From the NCBI GenBank assembly GCA_000149265.1, contig CH003340.1, forward strand, positions 414,051 through 478,050: 64,000 bases of DNA, written 5' to 3'. This document shows positions 12,359-52,386 of this stretch, one piece after another. The number at the start of each line of letters is the position of its first letter. Position 1 is the first letter of the stretch. The position numbers were made by a program, and so were the translations under genes. The notes under the pieces were generated by a model. It was not told the DNA's origin and searched no databases. It saw nothing but the letters and a program-made list of their open reading frames with translations. Source of the stretch: Ciona savignyi (lineage: Eukaryota > Chordata > Ascidiacea > Phlebobranchia > Cionidae).

Positions 12359-12589
12359 TTTTAGTGGTCTATGTTCCCCTGAAATTGTTTACTCAAAAAA
12401 TGAAAACCGTTTGCAGTATTTGATGAAAGCTGCACTTGCGTTTGGATGTTAATTTTATATATTAAAATAAAAAAACGCAAATTCCTAAACAAGTAAATAG
12501 GGCGTAATCATTCAACAACAAAAATTAATTTTATTTAAAAAAAGAGTATAACATAAGCACATTACTTTCACTGTTCCCCATAAGTTTGA

Positions 12590-14100
12590 CCTCTCAGTTT
12601 ATAATAGTCGTGTGAACCCTGTGGACACCTACACGCGCTCTATCGATCCGCATCGACTCGCAGGAAACCCGGGCCTGGGAACGCAAACCAACAAAGCAGG
12701 ATTCGACGGAGCGGAGCTTTCGGAGGCAGCCGATTCGTTGCCGCCGCTAAAATCGATTACTATTGGTCCTGATTTTGTGCGGAATTGGGATTTTATTGTC
12801 GTTGAATAGAGAGGCCTCTTGATTCAAAGGTTTGAACGTGCCCCTGGGAGCCATTATCAATTAACGTGGGAAGCTAAAAATTAACGCTTTTTGAGCGGCA
12901 GTTGCGTTTATTGCATTGCTTTACGTTTGATTAACGGTGAAGCTGGAACGCACCTTTATGAGTAAGTAGGCGAGTCGTTTTCCTTAAGGGTTTCGATTTT
13001 GCACTGATTTAATACGATTTTCCGTGTGGCTGCTGCCGGGTCCGTTAAAGCGAATAATAGGCGTAGGACTGATTAAGTCCGCCGACTTATTAAATATGGG
13101 CAGATTAGGGTCAACTAAAAGTTTCTCGAAATACGCCGTGCAGCTAAAATCAAAAGCCGAGCTCATTAAACAACGAACTCTCTTGGACAAGGCCCTTTGC
13201 TTTCTCTTCACGAGTGTACGACATTGAAATCCAATAATTCCGCCCAAATGATCAGACTGAATAGGGAACGAAAATTTATTACTTCGAACGACAGCATTTC
13301 GGCCCCAGCGGGAGACCGCCTTGACTAAATCTCTACAATAGAGCCGATTCCGATGACGCAAGCGCGAGGCGATCGTCACAGTGCAATAAACATTTGTTTA
13401 TAACTGCAATCTCGGCCCGAAACGCAGCTATGTTTGTTTAAGCGTGCATGCGCCGATCCGCTTGCTGATCCGATCTGCATTTTTAAATCCGAATCGCTCA
13501 CATTGAGATACAATGTAATCAAAAGACCCGCGGATCTCGGAATAATGTAAGAGATTGACAGCTGAACCGCGGCTCCCCTTTGATCACCATTTGCAATAAA
13601 ATCTATATTTTAATGCAAAATCTCTTTTCAAACATTCATAACAAAGGTCTCGCCGAAATCGGTTTGTCATGCATTAAGTATATATATAGACTTTTAATTT
13701 TACATTACACCGGGTTAAAATGGCTGGTTGGGTTCTATTAATTGTGTTTTAAACAACTTTTAAAGAAAAGTAATTGCGGTTTCGATTTCGAGAATTTTAG
13801 TGTTTCGTTGGTGGCCACAACAAAGCGATGGTGACGTTTCGGCTCCCCTCTGCGGGACTCCCTGCAGCGCCATTCAGCGGAGCAAAGAGAAAGGAGCCTC
13901 GGGTTCGCGTCATCACCGTTTGGATGGAATTCAACGAAGTAATTATTTTGAGACTGTCGCTAAGCCTTCGCTCGTCAATTCGTTGCGGTCTCACTCGCTT
14001 TGGTTCTGGAACTCTTCACCGTGACGTCATAATATGGTGCACCACGGGGAGCCAGCTATTATTCATTTTCGACGTCGCTAAGCAATATCCTGAGGCATGA
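12590..14100. promoter_or_regulatory. CpG- and motif-rich non-coding island downstream of Zic
   Basis: About 1.5 kb that is clearly richer in G+C and CpG than its flanks, with no convincing spliced or single-exon gene. It contains TCF-type sites (TTCAAAG 12823; CTTTGAT 13578), several ATTAAC motifs (12855-12935), Fox-like TGTTTGTTT (about 13430), a CAGCGGAGC motif (about 13876) and a perfect CRE, TGACGTCA (14022-14029). It may be an enhancer cluster of Zic or of the next gene, or an unrecognised transcript. Confidence 0.35.
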
Positions 14101-14366
14101 AAATTTCGGAAATGGAAAATAAAGTGTGATGCGTCGTCGCAGTTTTTATTCGAAAACAATGTTATAGTTTTATAGCTCCGAGAGAAGAGTATTCAAGAAT
14201 CGCAATAAACGCCGTCATAACATAAATAACGGATTCGATACCAGCCAAAACACTATATCTATTATAGTGTTAAAATAACATTGTCTTTTTAACACATTTA
14301 AACATAAAACCCCCAAATAGCTCCGATAAGCCGACCGTGTAATCTGATCATTACCAGACTTGTAAT

Positions 14367-14510
14367 CAGTGATGGGATTCAATGGTTTCGCATGGGTTCG
14401 GTCGAACCCGTTCTTGGAACTTCGGGATAATTACCGATCCGAGTCTGGCTTTTTTACACACATTAGACCTTTTAGGGGACCTGTTCTTAAACTTGTGAAT
14501 CCCATCACTG
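14367..14510. mobile_element. hAT-type MITE (144 bp) with 8-bp target duplication
   Basis: Terminal inverted repeats CAGTGATGGGATTCA and TGAATCCCATCACTG are perfect over 15 bp. Flanks are CTTGTAAT (14359-14366) and GTTGTAAT (14511-14518), 7 of 8 matching. An internal palindrome GGTTCGGTCGAACC is present. It has no coding capacity. Confidence 0.85.
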
Positions 14511-15446
14511 GTTGTAATGCCCATATTTCACCCACAGAGAGGTTCAAATATCGTAACACATCATAAGCTTCCCAGCTAGATCAATTTCGAAGCACATTAT
14601 CAATTGTGAAGGTCCAAATTTATAACAAAATAGTTCAATACAAAATCCAGGTTACTGATAGGTTATGAGTTCCGCTTTCAATTCCGAAGCGAACTGATTT
14701 TGAATTTACTCAGTCTTTTCTTTTCTTTTTTTTTCTTTTGCCTAAGGCTGGTGACAGGCATGTCCAGTCGCCAGGCCTTTGGGTAGAATGCATTATCGAA
14801 TCAGGTTAAATTTTTCAGGATCCTAACCAGCATATCCATAGTTTGCCCCGAGTTTTAATTTAGGGGAATTCCCTCTACCCGGAGAAAGGTAAAAAAGGGG
14901 CCAATGTTAGCATTGCCGGCGTTATCGCAGGTATCTCTGGATAAGAAAGGAATATTTATTTTAAATTTCAACTAAATTTAGAGATTTACCACACAAAGCA
15001 GAAAAACATAAATATAATTTAAGTTACCCAGTGTACCCTCCTGTCCTGGCGAATCCCCTGAGATTATCAACCAACTTTTTTTAGGGCCAAGAGGACCGTA
15101 CAAACCGCACATTACCAGCGGAAATCTCTTAAAATATTGATTTGATAACTTGAATACTTTATTCGGAAATATGGGTATTAAGTTTAGATTAGTACCTCGG
15201 GCACCCATTAGTTTCTGCTTGCAAAAAAAAACTTATACACTTTGTATAAGATATATCAAGGGTGATAAGGCAGCAATGGAACCCAATCGCTTTTGCATAC
15301 AGACAAATATAGCGTACACTTAACAGTGGTTTAAGAATAGTGGAGGTTTACACTCTCTAGTATTTAAAAATGTGTTGATTTGTTACGGAAAAACATGGAA
15401 TATGTTGTTCCGCGAGGTGGCGTTAGCAACCCTTATAATATGTAGG

Positions 15447-15720
15447 ACAGGATATTCCGGTTCATCCGCGTTAGTGGAAAAACTCCAGGGGCTTTAATAC
15501 ACGGCCAATCTTCAGGTTACCTTAAAAGTACCGTCAAGTTACCGTAGCTATGCAGGGTGATTTGTATGATGATGAAGTTCCTTTAAATGGTATAATCCAC
15601 TGTGTCCAGTCAATTTTTGCTAAGATCCTTGCCTAAAGACACAACCGACTAGAACTAGCTACCAGTTTCGAATTTTTAACCCTTCGGCTGAAAGGAGACG
15701 AATTAACACACCAAGCTATA
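15447..15720 (-). repeat. tRNA-derived SINE, antisense copy
   Basis: Read on the minus strand, the tail lies near 15447 (GGATAGGATATTCC on plus) and the head near 15720 (TTCGGCTGAAAGGAGACG on plus). Strongly diverged in the middle, so an old copy. Confidence 0.65.
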
Positions 15721-15879
15721 TGCGGTCAAGCATATACATTTGGCGAACTGATTTTTATTGGAATACGAATAAATATACCGGTATACATTTATTAGACAAT
15801 AGTTAACACATTTCTTTCTTTATTGTTTAATAGTGCTGGTTGAGTGTATTGGGATTTCCTCGAAAACGCCGGAGGATTG

Positions 15880-16225
15880 GTATTGGAATGTCCGTAAGGT
15901 GCCTTGCCAAGGGAAGCAACCGACTATACCTAGCGACAAGTTTCGATACTTAAACTTTTCAGTGAAAGGCATTGCATTAAATCTCCAGACTAACCGGACG
16001 GACTTACCTAGCACGTTTGTTCGTATTGAAATGTTTATCCATTTTTGCGGACGCTGAATATAGTATAGGATATTCATCTTTATCCTTGTGAATTGTAAAA
16101 GCAAGGGGGTTAACACACGGGACAGATCAACTCGCGCCCACCGTCGGGTTACCGGAGCTATTGCAGTGTGTTGTGTATGATTTACACGCTCCTTTAATTT
16201 AGAAGCACCCATTAATCCGTTGGTT
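15880..16225 (-). repeat. Two antisense SINE pieces
   Basis: 15880-16000 is a head fragment (GTGCCTTGCCAAGGGAAG, CAGACTAACCGG). 16067-16225 is a tail and body fragment (ATAGGATATTCATC, AAGGGGGTTAACACACGGG, GTCGGGTTACCGGAGC, CCCATTAATCCG). The minus-strand open frames over both are products of the repeat and not genes. Confidence 0.7.
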
Positions 16226-16544
16226 CGAAAATATGCTTGGTAAATAAAATATGAACGTCTATGGTGAAACTTTTAAAGGCATTAGCTTATATGTAGGCTA
16301 TTCGACATTCAGTGGCAAATTTAAGGTATAAATCTACCCGAGATACTCTACCAGACCTCATTTTCTAGTCGATATTTGTTATTATTCGATATTTAGAACT
16401 TAAAAGGACAATTACTTTATTTAATAAAAAGTGGATAATACATAATAAAATAAAATATCCCAGTTTACCAAGAAATGACCGCATAATATAAAAAAACAAT
16501 CCCTTATTATAAAACTACTACCACGCAAATAAAGCACCTGTTAA

Positions 16545-18085
16545 TTGTCTGACCGGTTGTAGGTTCGATTCTAGTCACAAGCGGGTTGTGTCCTTGGGCA
16601 AGGCACGAACAACGGATTAAATGTTAGGAACGTTAAACTCATTCTGGATTGCCGAATTAATCGCTCAGTTGGCCTTTACAGGTAATTTTTTAAATATAGT
16701 ATAAAAATGATAGTGAAAATAGCGTTAAGTTTTCATTTTTAATCTGTCCCGTCGGACAAGCGCCGCGCAATACTTACTTGTCCCAGGCAATAAATCACAT
16801 GTCCCGGAATTGCGAACATGGGTGAATGTCGAGCCATTAAACGTTACAAATTTTAGATACCATCACAAAAGTGAAGTAGTTGATGATGCGAGTAAAGTTT
16901 TGAAAGATTTGCCCGATAACGGTGGAATATTTCATTTAAAAACGAAGAGATATTTCGCATAATATCTTGTTCCAGAAAGCTACAATCTTCAAGCTTTTAA
17001 CCAGACAACGAAAACGTGTTTTCAAATGACCACAACTAAATGATTTGTGTGGTTCTCTGATCAAGGGGCTATTGGACCTGGCGCTAACCGGCATTGACAC
17101 TCAGTATATCAAAAAAGGACATTGTCCCAGCATGTTCTATTGACGGTTGCCAAATAAAATCTAAGCTTCTGATTACCATGATAACCAACCCATATTGTAT
17201 ATTGAGGACATATTCCTTCATTTTCAAATTTTTAACGCTACTGTATAATTATGCTCTAATTAATTTTTTGCTGGACTTATATTGTTGATTTTTTGAAATT
17301 TCCGCTTGACGTTGTATTTTTGATTACATCACCATCCTCATGCCTTTGTTTCGTATGCTGCTTAGAGACTAAACGTGGTAACAGCTGATTCCTTTCTCAT
17401 AATCGTGCTGGAAGAAATAACAATGTTTTTTTGTTTCCTGATTGTCACGGAAACTTCATGCAAAGTTTTTTAATTTTGCATGTTTGTTTAGTTTGGTTTG
17501 AAATAATGGGTCGTTTTCCCCATACTTGACATCAATGCGTTGCTGGAATATGCCAAATTATAGCAGGTAGGGTTGTATTACCAGTCTATACTCAAGTGGA
17601 TTAAATAGTATCTGCATTTTGTTTGTTTTGATGTCAAAGTTATACAGGTCTAAAACAGTGGGTTTTAATTTTGTAATTAACATACTCTTTAAGACTACAA
17701 TACTTTATATAAGTCTTTCTGCTGTGTTTTAATGTTATCTATATCTCTACTGATTTTTGGACATTGAGATGTCTAGACCTAACTTATATTTTTTTATAAA
17801 CTGTAACATGATCTTAAATATTTAGTTGTTGTAATAGAGCTTGCAAACACTGTGTTGTGATGTTATATGTACGATAATTGCCTTGATTGGTTACATGAAA
17901 TATGTTTAAATGGTAGCTAATTTGTTTTGGTCCTTGGACCATCACTTTATTGACATGCTCTGAACCAGTGATTTATAGTTAAAAAACTGTCACAATACCT
18001 GTACTAACACACTGCAATAGCTCTAGTACCAGTAACTCCACAGTGGGCTTGTGGTTTTGTAAAGATTGCCTTGAGTGTTATTGAA
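16545..18085 (+). repeat. SINE fragments in unique intergenic DNA
   Basis: 16545-16680 holds a head fragment (TGTAGGTTCGATTCTAG, TTGTGTCCTTGGGCAAGGCA). 18000-18085 holds a body fragment (ACACTGCAATAGCTC). Between them I see AT-rich sequence without a gene. Confidence 0.6.
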
Positions 18086-18230
18086 TCCTTTATATTTATT
18101 TATTTTTAGAAATAAAGATAATTACAAGTAACCCATGCCATGTTAAATGATTACCCCAAAGACGCTGCTTTTCTGACTTTATATCAATGATCTACCTTCC
18201 TTTTCAAATTCACATACTAACCCTTGCTGA

Positions 18231-18560
18231 TGGCAACCTTTTGTATGGCGTGCCTCTAATTACTACAGGAGCGCTTGGAACCCTAACCCTCCAAGCGATT
18301 CTGTAGTAATTAGAGGTACCGTTTCGTATGTGTCAAGTGATTGTACAAGCGAAGGTAGACTTGTAATTAATTGCAATATATAGTTTGCTACGATCTGGCA
18401 ACCTTTTGTATGGCGTGCCTCTAATTACTACAGGAGCGCTTGGAACCCTAACCCTCCAAGCGATTCTGTAGTAATTAGAGGTACCGTTTCGTATGTGTCA
18501 AGTGATTGTACAAGCGAAGGTAGACTTGTAATTAATTGCAATATATAGTTTGCTACGATC
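18231..18560. repeat. Perfect tandem duplication, 2 x 165 bp, each with a hairpin
   Basis: Units 18231-18395 and 18396-18560 appear identical base for base. Each contains an inverted repeat: CCTCTAATTACTACAGGAGC and CTGTAGTAATTAGAGG around an AACCCTAACCC loop. A related but diverged hairpin lies at 53983-54187, so the core is a MITE-like element. Identity of the units suggests a recent duplication or an assembly artefact. Confidence 0.85.
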
Positions 18561-18562
18561 TA

Positions 18563-18685
18563 CTAAAGGAGAGAAGGAGGGAAACTGCTTACCAAAGCTA
18601 TGGAAAGTAATTTTTAAACCAAAGGCCCCAACAATAATCTTAACCCCTGCACTAAACCTTATTTTACCATTTTTCTAGCACTGGC
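18563..18685 (-). mobile_element. MITE copy, CTAAAAGGAGGG family
   Basis: CTAAAGGAGAGAAGGAGGGA, then AAGCTATGGAAAGTAATT and CTTAACCCCTGCACTAAACC. This matches the reverse complement of the better-preserved copies at about 53683-53875 and 62778-62966. The copy is diverged and the ends are uncertain. Confidence 0.55.
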
Positions 18686-19511
18686 CTGAACGCATAAATC
18701 ATTATTTTATTTTGCAGTTTCCCAATTTCCTACTTCCTTATTTTCTTTCTTTCAGTTTTCATTTTAAACTTTATGTGTTGTTTAAAGGAATTTTATAAGC
18801 ATGGATTTTATTTAATTTAATCTAATTAAATTAAGTAAATTTAAGCATTCTTGTCTGATTGTCTCCACCACTCTATTACACTCTATGGTGGTGTGCTGTT
18901 GCGATAAACCAAGCAGAGTTATGATTTGAAAAATTTCCATTTATGTTGAATATTTTTTAAATATTATTGGTATTAGACTAAACTCTTAACTAGGTAACTC
19001 TTGTGTTAAACATTTTTCCCTAACAAAACTCTAGAAACTATAACTTTCTTTTAAACTAAACTTTAACTAGAAATGTTATTTTTTCATTTAGTTTGGTTTT
19101 CAAAACCTTTCTAGATTAAAAAAAAAACATTGATTGTTAAATTAAAAAAGAATTATAAATTTTAAATACAATTAGCATCACTGTTACATGAGAATACACT
19201 CTATGACTTTTTTCTTTGGGATCAAAATAATACAAAATAAAACTAATTTTATTCCACCATGGATAGTTAATTTTAAAATCTAGGATAAAAAATTATTTCT
19301 GACCAACTTTGTTGAATTAAAATATTGATTCTAATATGGACGTTTTCAACTGTAAACCTAAGCTTTTATAATTTCTTGTAAAAATGTTCAGTGGTTTCCA
19401 ACCTTTTTGGTGATGGTGGTTTTATCAAAGCAAATGAAAACTCTTTGAAAAGTTGTTAAAATTGAGTTTATAGTCTTAGTGTACTGCGGCAATTGTGTGC
19501 TTTGAAGTTAG

Positions 19512-19873
19512 CCCTTTAAAAACGAGATAACCAAATTCGGTCATTTAAAATAAAAAATATTCAATGTTTCTTATCGAAACTGCTAAAGTTTGGTATTTTT
19601 GGAAAGCTATATAATATATCTTTTGACAATTTAAAAAATAAACAAACCTTTGCATTTTAAATTTTTAAGAAAAGTGTTCTTAATTTTTTTGACATTTTTG
19701 GTCCAATTTTTATGTAAAATTATCTCCAAAAAATTTGTTTTGCAGTAATATTCCCAAAATGTTTATTTTATTTAATCTCTATATCGGAATTTTAATCAAA
19801 CAACTATTGTCCTTGTGTTGAACAAACAGGCATACCTAGTCAATTGCGCAAAAAGCATCTCATTTTAAAAGGG
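19512..19873 (-). mobile_element. piggyBac-type MITE (362 bp)
   Basis: Ends CCCTTTAAAAACGAGATAAC and, inverted, CCCTTTTAAAATGAGATGC. The interior (CGAAACTGCTAAAGTTTGGT, GGAAAGCTATATAATATATC) is the reverse complement of the longer copy at 54382-55261, which sits in a clean TTAA duplication. Here the flanks are TTAG and TTTT, decayed from TTAA. No transposase frame. Confidence 0.7.
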
Positions 19874-21014
19874 TTTTAAATATATAATATCGAATTGTGC
19901 GGACACTTAAATCTTACAGCAGTTTCATATTAGAAGTTTTGACAGACCGCAATATTGAGAAACACTGATTTCAAAAATAATTTAGTTATAGATTAACTCC
20001 CTTTTAAGTTTTGTTTTTTACTTAAAATGCATTTGAGTTAAATTTGAAAAAATATTTTAGAATAGGATTCAAAATTCGAGATTCAAAAAATATCATTCTA
20101 TAATGATTCCATAATTGTCAAATATTCTATTCTATAGTCTGTAGTGTGGTTCATAAAAAGCCTTTCTACCCCCAAAATTTATTGCGTAATAAAATTATAC
20201 AAGCTTTAATATGCAGTCCTGTCAGACTCAGATGCTATATCAGATGGTAGGCCTATATTGTTTATTTATCTTTAAAATACTGAAACTGCGATATATATGA
20301 ATGGAATCAAGACAAACTAATGTATAAGTTTTATAACAAATTAGCCAAATTCATATAATCATCTTTTTAAACCCCTATACTGTACTTATAAGTATAACTC
20401 TTGACAAGTAACCAGTTATCCCGTTTTTCACACTTCATCTAATTTTCGGTTGCAAATAACAATGGCAATTAACATTTATAAAAAAATTTGGTTTTATCTT
20501 TGTCAAAAAGATTTACATAGAAGTATTAGTATGAATAACAACTTTTCTTTCTTGCTTCTAATTTTAGAATCTTTTTTATTTTTTAGTTACAAAACACGCA
20601 AATAGTAAGTGACATAGTTGGTTATAAAATTATCCCAATATCTTTAAAGTAATTAAGGAATAAAATAATGTTGTCGTTATACCGGATCTAGTAAATCTAC
20701 AGAGCGATGTGTAAATTCCTAACTTGTTATCACCATTATTTAACCCACACATTTTTGTGGTTAACCTCAATTGAACAATAATTTATAGTGCCCAGAAATT
20801 TGTATAATCGTACAATTCCTTACCGCGTAACGTTTTACTGTGACTCATTTAATTTCAGCATAATGGTTGTTGAAGAAACTTCCTCATTCCAGCATGAAGT
20901 TGGATACTGATTAGAAAATTTTAAACTGTGTACCCATTCACAGTGTATTGTTTAGTTAGCTAGATATATACTTTATGAAATTTAAAGGTTTTTCATTTAC
21001 CAGTATTTTTAATA

Positions 21015-21214
21015 TTCAACATGTGAATTTGGTTACCGCTTACCATTTCTTAAAACATGAAGTTGATTACTGGTTGCTTATTTAGGTAATTACTTTTGGA
21101 AATTCAAAGTTTTTTTTCATTTTCCGGTTAACTAAATAAGCAGCTAGTAACCAACTTCATGTTTTAAGAAATTTTCAAGGAAGCAGTGACCAAATTCACA
21201 TGTTAAATGTTGAA
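21015..21214. repeat. Palindrome with 80-90 bp arms
   Basis: The left arm runs from TTCAACATGTGAATTTGGTT through TTAAAACATGAAGTTG. The right arm carries the complement (CAACTTCATGTTTTAAG ... CCAAATTCACATGT). The centre holds TTATTTAGGTAA / TTAACTAAATAA. It looks like a hairpin MITE about 480 bases before the TRIP12 ATG; the arms have diverged, so it is not recent. Confidence 0.7.
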
Positions 21215-21691
21215 ATTGAATATTAATAATAAAATCGGTTTATTGGGCAAATTGGTTTAGTTAAATGTTGACCAAATAAAGTTTTTTTTTGTTTATGGTA
21301 CTGGTAATGGTACTGACCACTTCTATATGTGAGAATATACTGTGAGAATAGATATATGTTTAGCCAGTTTTAGAAATCCCCGTTTTCCTATTTGAATTGT
21401 TATACCAGTGTAGGGTCTACACATTTAAAAATCTTTAAAATGATTTAATATGAAACACAGCACATACACATACATTTGTACCTTGCCATTACACTTGACA
21501 GCTTTTCACATATGATAGGATTATTTCATGCTTAATCATTGTTTATTTAATTTATTTATGCTTGATGTAGCCGCACGGAGCGTGCAATTACTGCAATCAG
21601 ATAATCAATGTTATTTCTTCAGTGTACAATATACAGTTAGTTTAAGGGAACCTTTTGTAAGAGGGAATGAGACCTAGAAAAGACCATTCAC

Positions 21692-49598
<27,907 letters not shown>

Positions 49599-50689
49599 GT
49601 TGGCCCTCCTGGAGATCAAACTGTTTAACTAGTGATTTTCCTTGTTTCTGTCTCGTATTTTTTTATGTGCGTAAAACACGACCACTTTTCACTGGGTCGT
49701 TCAAAGACATGTTGCCTCGGCGTTCTTTATTTCACGCTCGTTTCGGTTTCCGTCAAAATACCCCTCGTGTAACTCCTTTCATGGACAATTTGAATTGAAG
49801 AAGCATAAGTGTGTGCGTGCGTGTGACGGAAAGCTTTATACACATCCTTTAAATACGTTTCAAATTCACTGAAATTGAACCTTTTTCGCCTCCACAATAT
49901 TGTAGTGTGAACAACTATCTTGAACTCGGAAGGTATTTCTCGTGGTGCATCGTATGTGGTGTTTATTGTCCTTTTTGAAATCCGCGTACAAAATAGCTGT
50001 AGCACCCGTGCCCGTTATGTGCCAGCGATTCGGCCAAGTTAAAAAGCAGCGTGAAGTGCGCATAAGTGCATTATTTATTTTCTTTTTATAGTTTTTGCTT
50101 GCACATTCTTCTTGGGTGTCTCATTCTCTTGGCACCCACTACGTAGCTCATCGATTGTATTTAGAGCAGCATGTGTACCGTTTTCTTTGCTTTAGTAGGG
50201 CGGCGTCGTGTCGGATGTATTGTACGCAAGCTTAATTACACGCAAATTGCTGTTACCCTGTGGAATGGTTCTAGACAGTACCAAAATGTGGAAATACCTA
50301 ACAGCGTTTACTTTAAAATTAAGCTACAGCGTAAATATTTAGTGATTACACCAGTTAGTTTATTTATTTAAACGATTAGGTGCTTGTAGAGACAGTTAAG
50401 ATAAAAAAGGTGCATACGTTCATTTATTACTAGCTTTTCACCCTAACAGCATATGGGTTTACGGGGAATTGTTAGCAAAGTACTGTTTCAGTTTCATAGT
50501 TTCCCATTTGCGCCTCGTGGTATTAGACTGTACGATAGCGTCATTACAAAGGTAGTCTGATTCCGAAGATGTTTGCAGCGAGCAAACTTTTCACGAGACA
50601 CGTCAGCTAGACAGCTGTGGGTGAGGTAGTTGGTTCCCAGGCCGGGTCATTTTCATTCTGCCATCCTGTGAAGTAGTACGGAAAGCAGA
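49599..50689. other. TRIP12 3' UTR and intergenic DNA before the p24 gene
   Basis: No exon seen. A CpG-containing stretch from about 50500 to 50660, just before the next ATG, is a plausible promoter and 5' UTR for the p24 gene, but no core motif is decisive. Confidence 0.45.
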
Positions 50690-52358
50690 ATGTTTTCGTT
50701 TAAAGTGGTTCCATTAATCTTTGCGGTAATCGCATTCTGTTGTACTGTTGGTGAGTGTGGCTCGCAAAGAACTTGGGATACGTACAACGAGTTTGGTGGC
50801 GATGACGCCCAAATATCAATTGAACTTGCGGTTCTTCTTGGACCACGGGAGCGGCAATGCTTCTACCAGTATATCAGGAAAGGATCACAGCTGAAGTACT
50901 CATACACGGTATAATTTTTAGCATTTTTAAATTGTAGAACGTACGCAGTCTTGTCTATGGCAGTAAAATCCGAAGGAATCGAACAGTGCGTTTGTATTTT
51001 ATGGATTGGACAAAGAATATACCGTTAAACAACGAGTCATTTTGTCAAATTACATTGTGTCCACTGTTGGATTTCGGAGCTATTGCGGTTTGTTGTTTAT
51101 GCTAAAAACATCGCTATATTATTGTTACCCATTAATGAATTGTTTTTTTAGCAATGTTTGATATGTACTTTTCCCAGTGACCCCCGACTATCTAGCGGTT
51201 GGTTTGGGTCACACAGCTTCGTCTTATGATTCAGGGTGATATGCCTACAATACAAACTCACCAGGTAGAGTAAGGTTGCCAGTTACTTTGCATCCTTAGC
51301 TGTTTCACTTAACAGACTGTGTCACATTGACCTTATGAGTTGAATAAGCACTAAACCAATGTCTATTGTTTTTACATATGCCCAAATGCACAAAACTCTT
51401 GGTAACATTAGCCTAGCCTCCTGTCAAATGCCCTATTTCCACCAGCGGCTTTGCAAACCTTGTGAATAACATGATTATTCTATCCTCTCGAAAAAGTACA
51501 GGTGAATATGTACACCTGCAGAGCATATTATTTTCCAACTCGTAGGTAAAAACTCTTCCTACAACTATTTCCACCAACGCAATATCAACTCAAATCCGGG
51601 ATCCGTACGAGAATCAACTTTTCTACTCTCATCTGGAGGACAAAGTGGATATGCCGCCAATAGAGATACGAGTTGAAGGTGCCTGCGTACAAATTTTACT
51701 GTCGAAAGAGTTTAATTCTCCTTTCTTCTTTAGGAGTTTACGAGTTTTGCCTCAACAATATGTTGGGTCGTTTTCTTGCCAAAAAGACTGAATTTTTCAT
51801 CGGTGTTATCAACCCTGCACACGTAGAAAAGAAAATGGACGAATTAAATGAAACTCTGCAAGTTTTTGATGATTTAACGGTAACTAAAAAATAACTTACA
51901 TGTTTTTTATTGTGCCAAGTTTCGTACCGTTACTATCCTTGCGACTTGGGTTAGTTAAAATGGTAGGTTGTATACGTATAAATTTGTCGTGCAAATCATT
52001 CGGCCATGCGTATTTTTCGTTATTTGTTACAATTTGCAGTTTATACAAAACAATGTGTTCCCAGGAGCAAGTGAGTAATATCAGGTCAACGATATTCCAC
52101 ATGATTCATCAGATGTACTTTATGCGGAGACTAGAGGGCGTGGACTTTGCTTATCTGGAACAGAAACTACAATATATTAATCAGTAAGGGACAAAATTTA
52201 CTTATGGGTTTAGTAAATGCAGTTTTAACTGATGTTATTTCAGGTGGTCTATATTTACCACACTTGTAGTTGTCGCCGTGGCATACCTGCAGACGTATAT
52301 TTTGAAAAGATTCTTCAGAGAACCTAAAATGACAGGAAACGTCAAACCAAGAGCTTAA
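50690..52358 (+). CDS. TMED6: p24-family cargo receptor, TMED6-like
   Basis: Type I membrane protein of the early secretory pathway (COPI/COPII vesicles). Five exons, 50690-50908, 51546-51678, 51734-51879, 52065-52183 and 52244-52358; phases agree and give 243 aa (human TMED6 is 240). It has a signal peptide at residues 1-24 (hydrophobic VVPLIFAVIAFCCTV). A GOLD domain follows, with the conserved cysteine pair in RQCFYQY and YEFCLNN. A coiled-coil region then starts at ELNETLQVFDDL, and one TM helix is at about 206-225 (WSIFTTLVVVAVAYLQTYIL). The cytosolic tail KRFFREPKMTGNVKPRA aligns with that of TMED6. It has the FF COPII-type motif but no C-terminal KKxx, as in TMED6. Assignment to TMED6 over other gamma-type p24 proteins rests mainly on the C-terminal third. 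Confidence 0.88.
51040..51135 (-). repeat. Decayed antisense SINE fragment in TMED6-like intron 1
   Basis: ACATTGTGTCCACTGTTGGA, TTTCGGAGCTATTGCGG and TTACCCATTAATGAATTG follow the order of the antisense SINE body but are heavily mutated. Confidence 0.5.
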
Positions 52359-52380
52359 CGACGACTTCAGTGTTCGGGCC

Positions 52381-52386
52381 AATAAA
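52381..52386 (+). terminator. Poly(A) signal of the TMED6-like gene
   Basis: AATAAAATAAAAAAG begins 22 bases after the TAA, so the 3' UTR is very short. Confidence 0.65.

Larger units (their letters stand above)
14511..21690. other. Long intergenic stretch before TRIP12
   Basis: Apart from the repeats listed separately I find no exon. The base composition is AT-rich throughout. A transcription start for TRIP12 should lie toward the right end, but no core promoter motif stands out. Confidence 0.5.

Noticed and set aside
12612-12809. Possible 65-codon exon (NPVDTYTRSIDPHRLAG...)
   Set aside because: No similarity recognised, no clear acceptor phase or partner exon; left as part of the non-coding island.
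12984-13379. 131-codon minus-strand open frame in the CpG-rich island
   Set aside because: No recognisable domain and no Kozak or splice support; an open frame is expected by chance in GC-richer DNA.
15820-16212. 130-codon minus-strand open frame
   Set aside because: It spans two SINE fragments; the same motifs ([15 protein letters not shown]) appear wherever the SINE is read in that frame.
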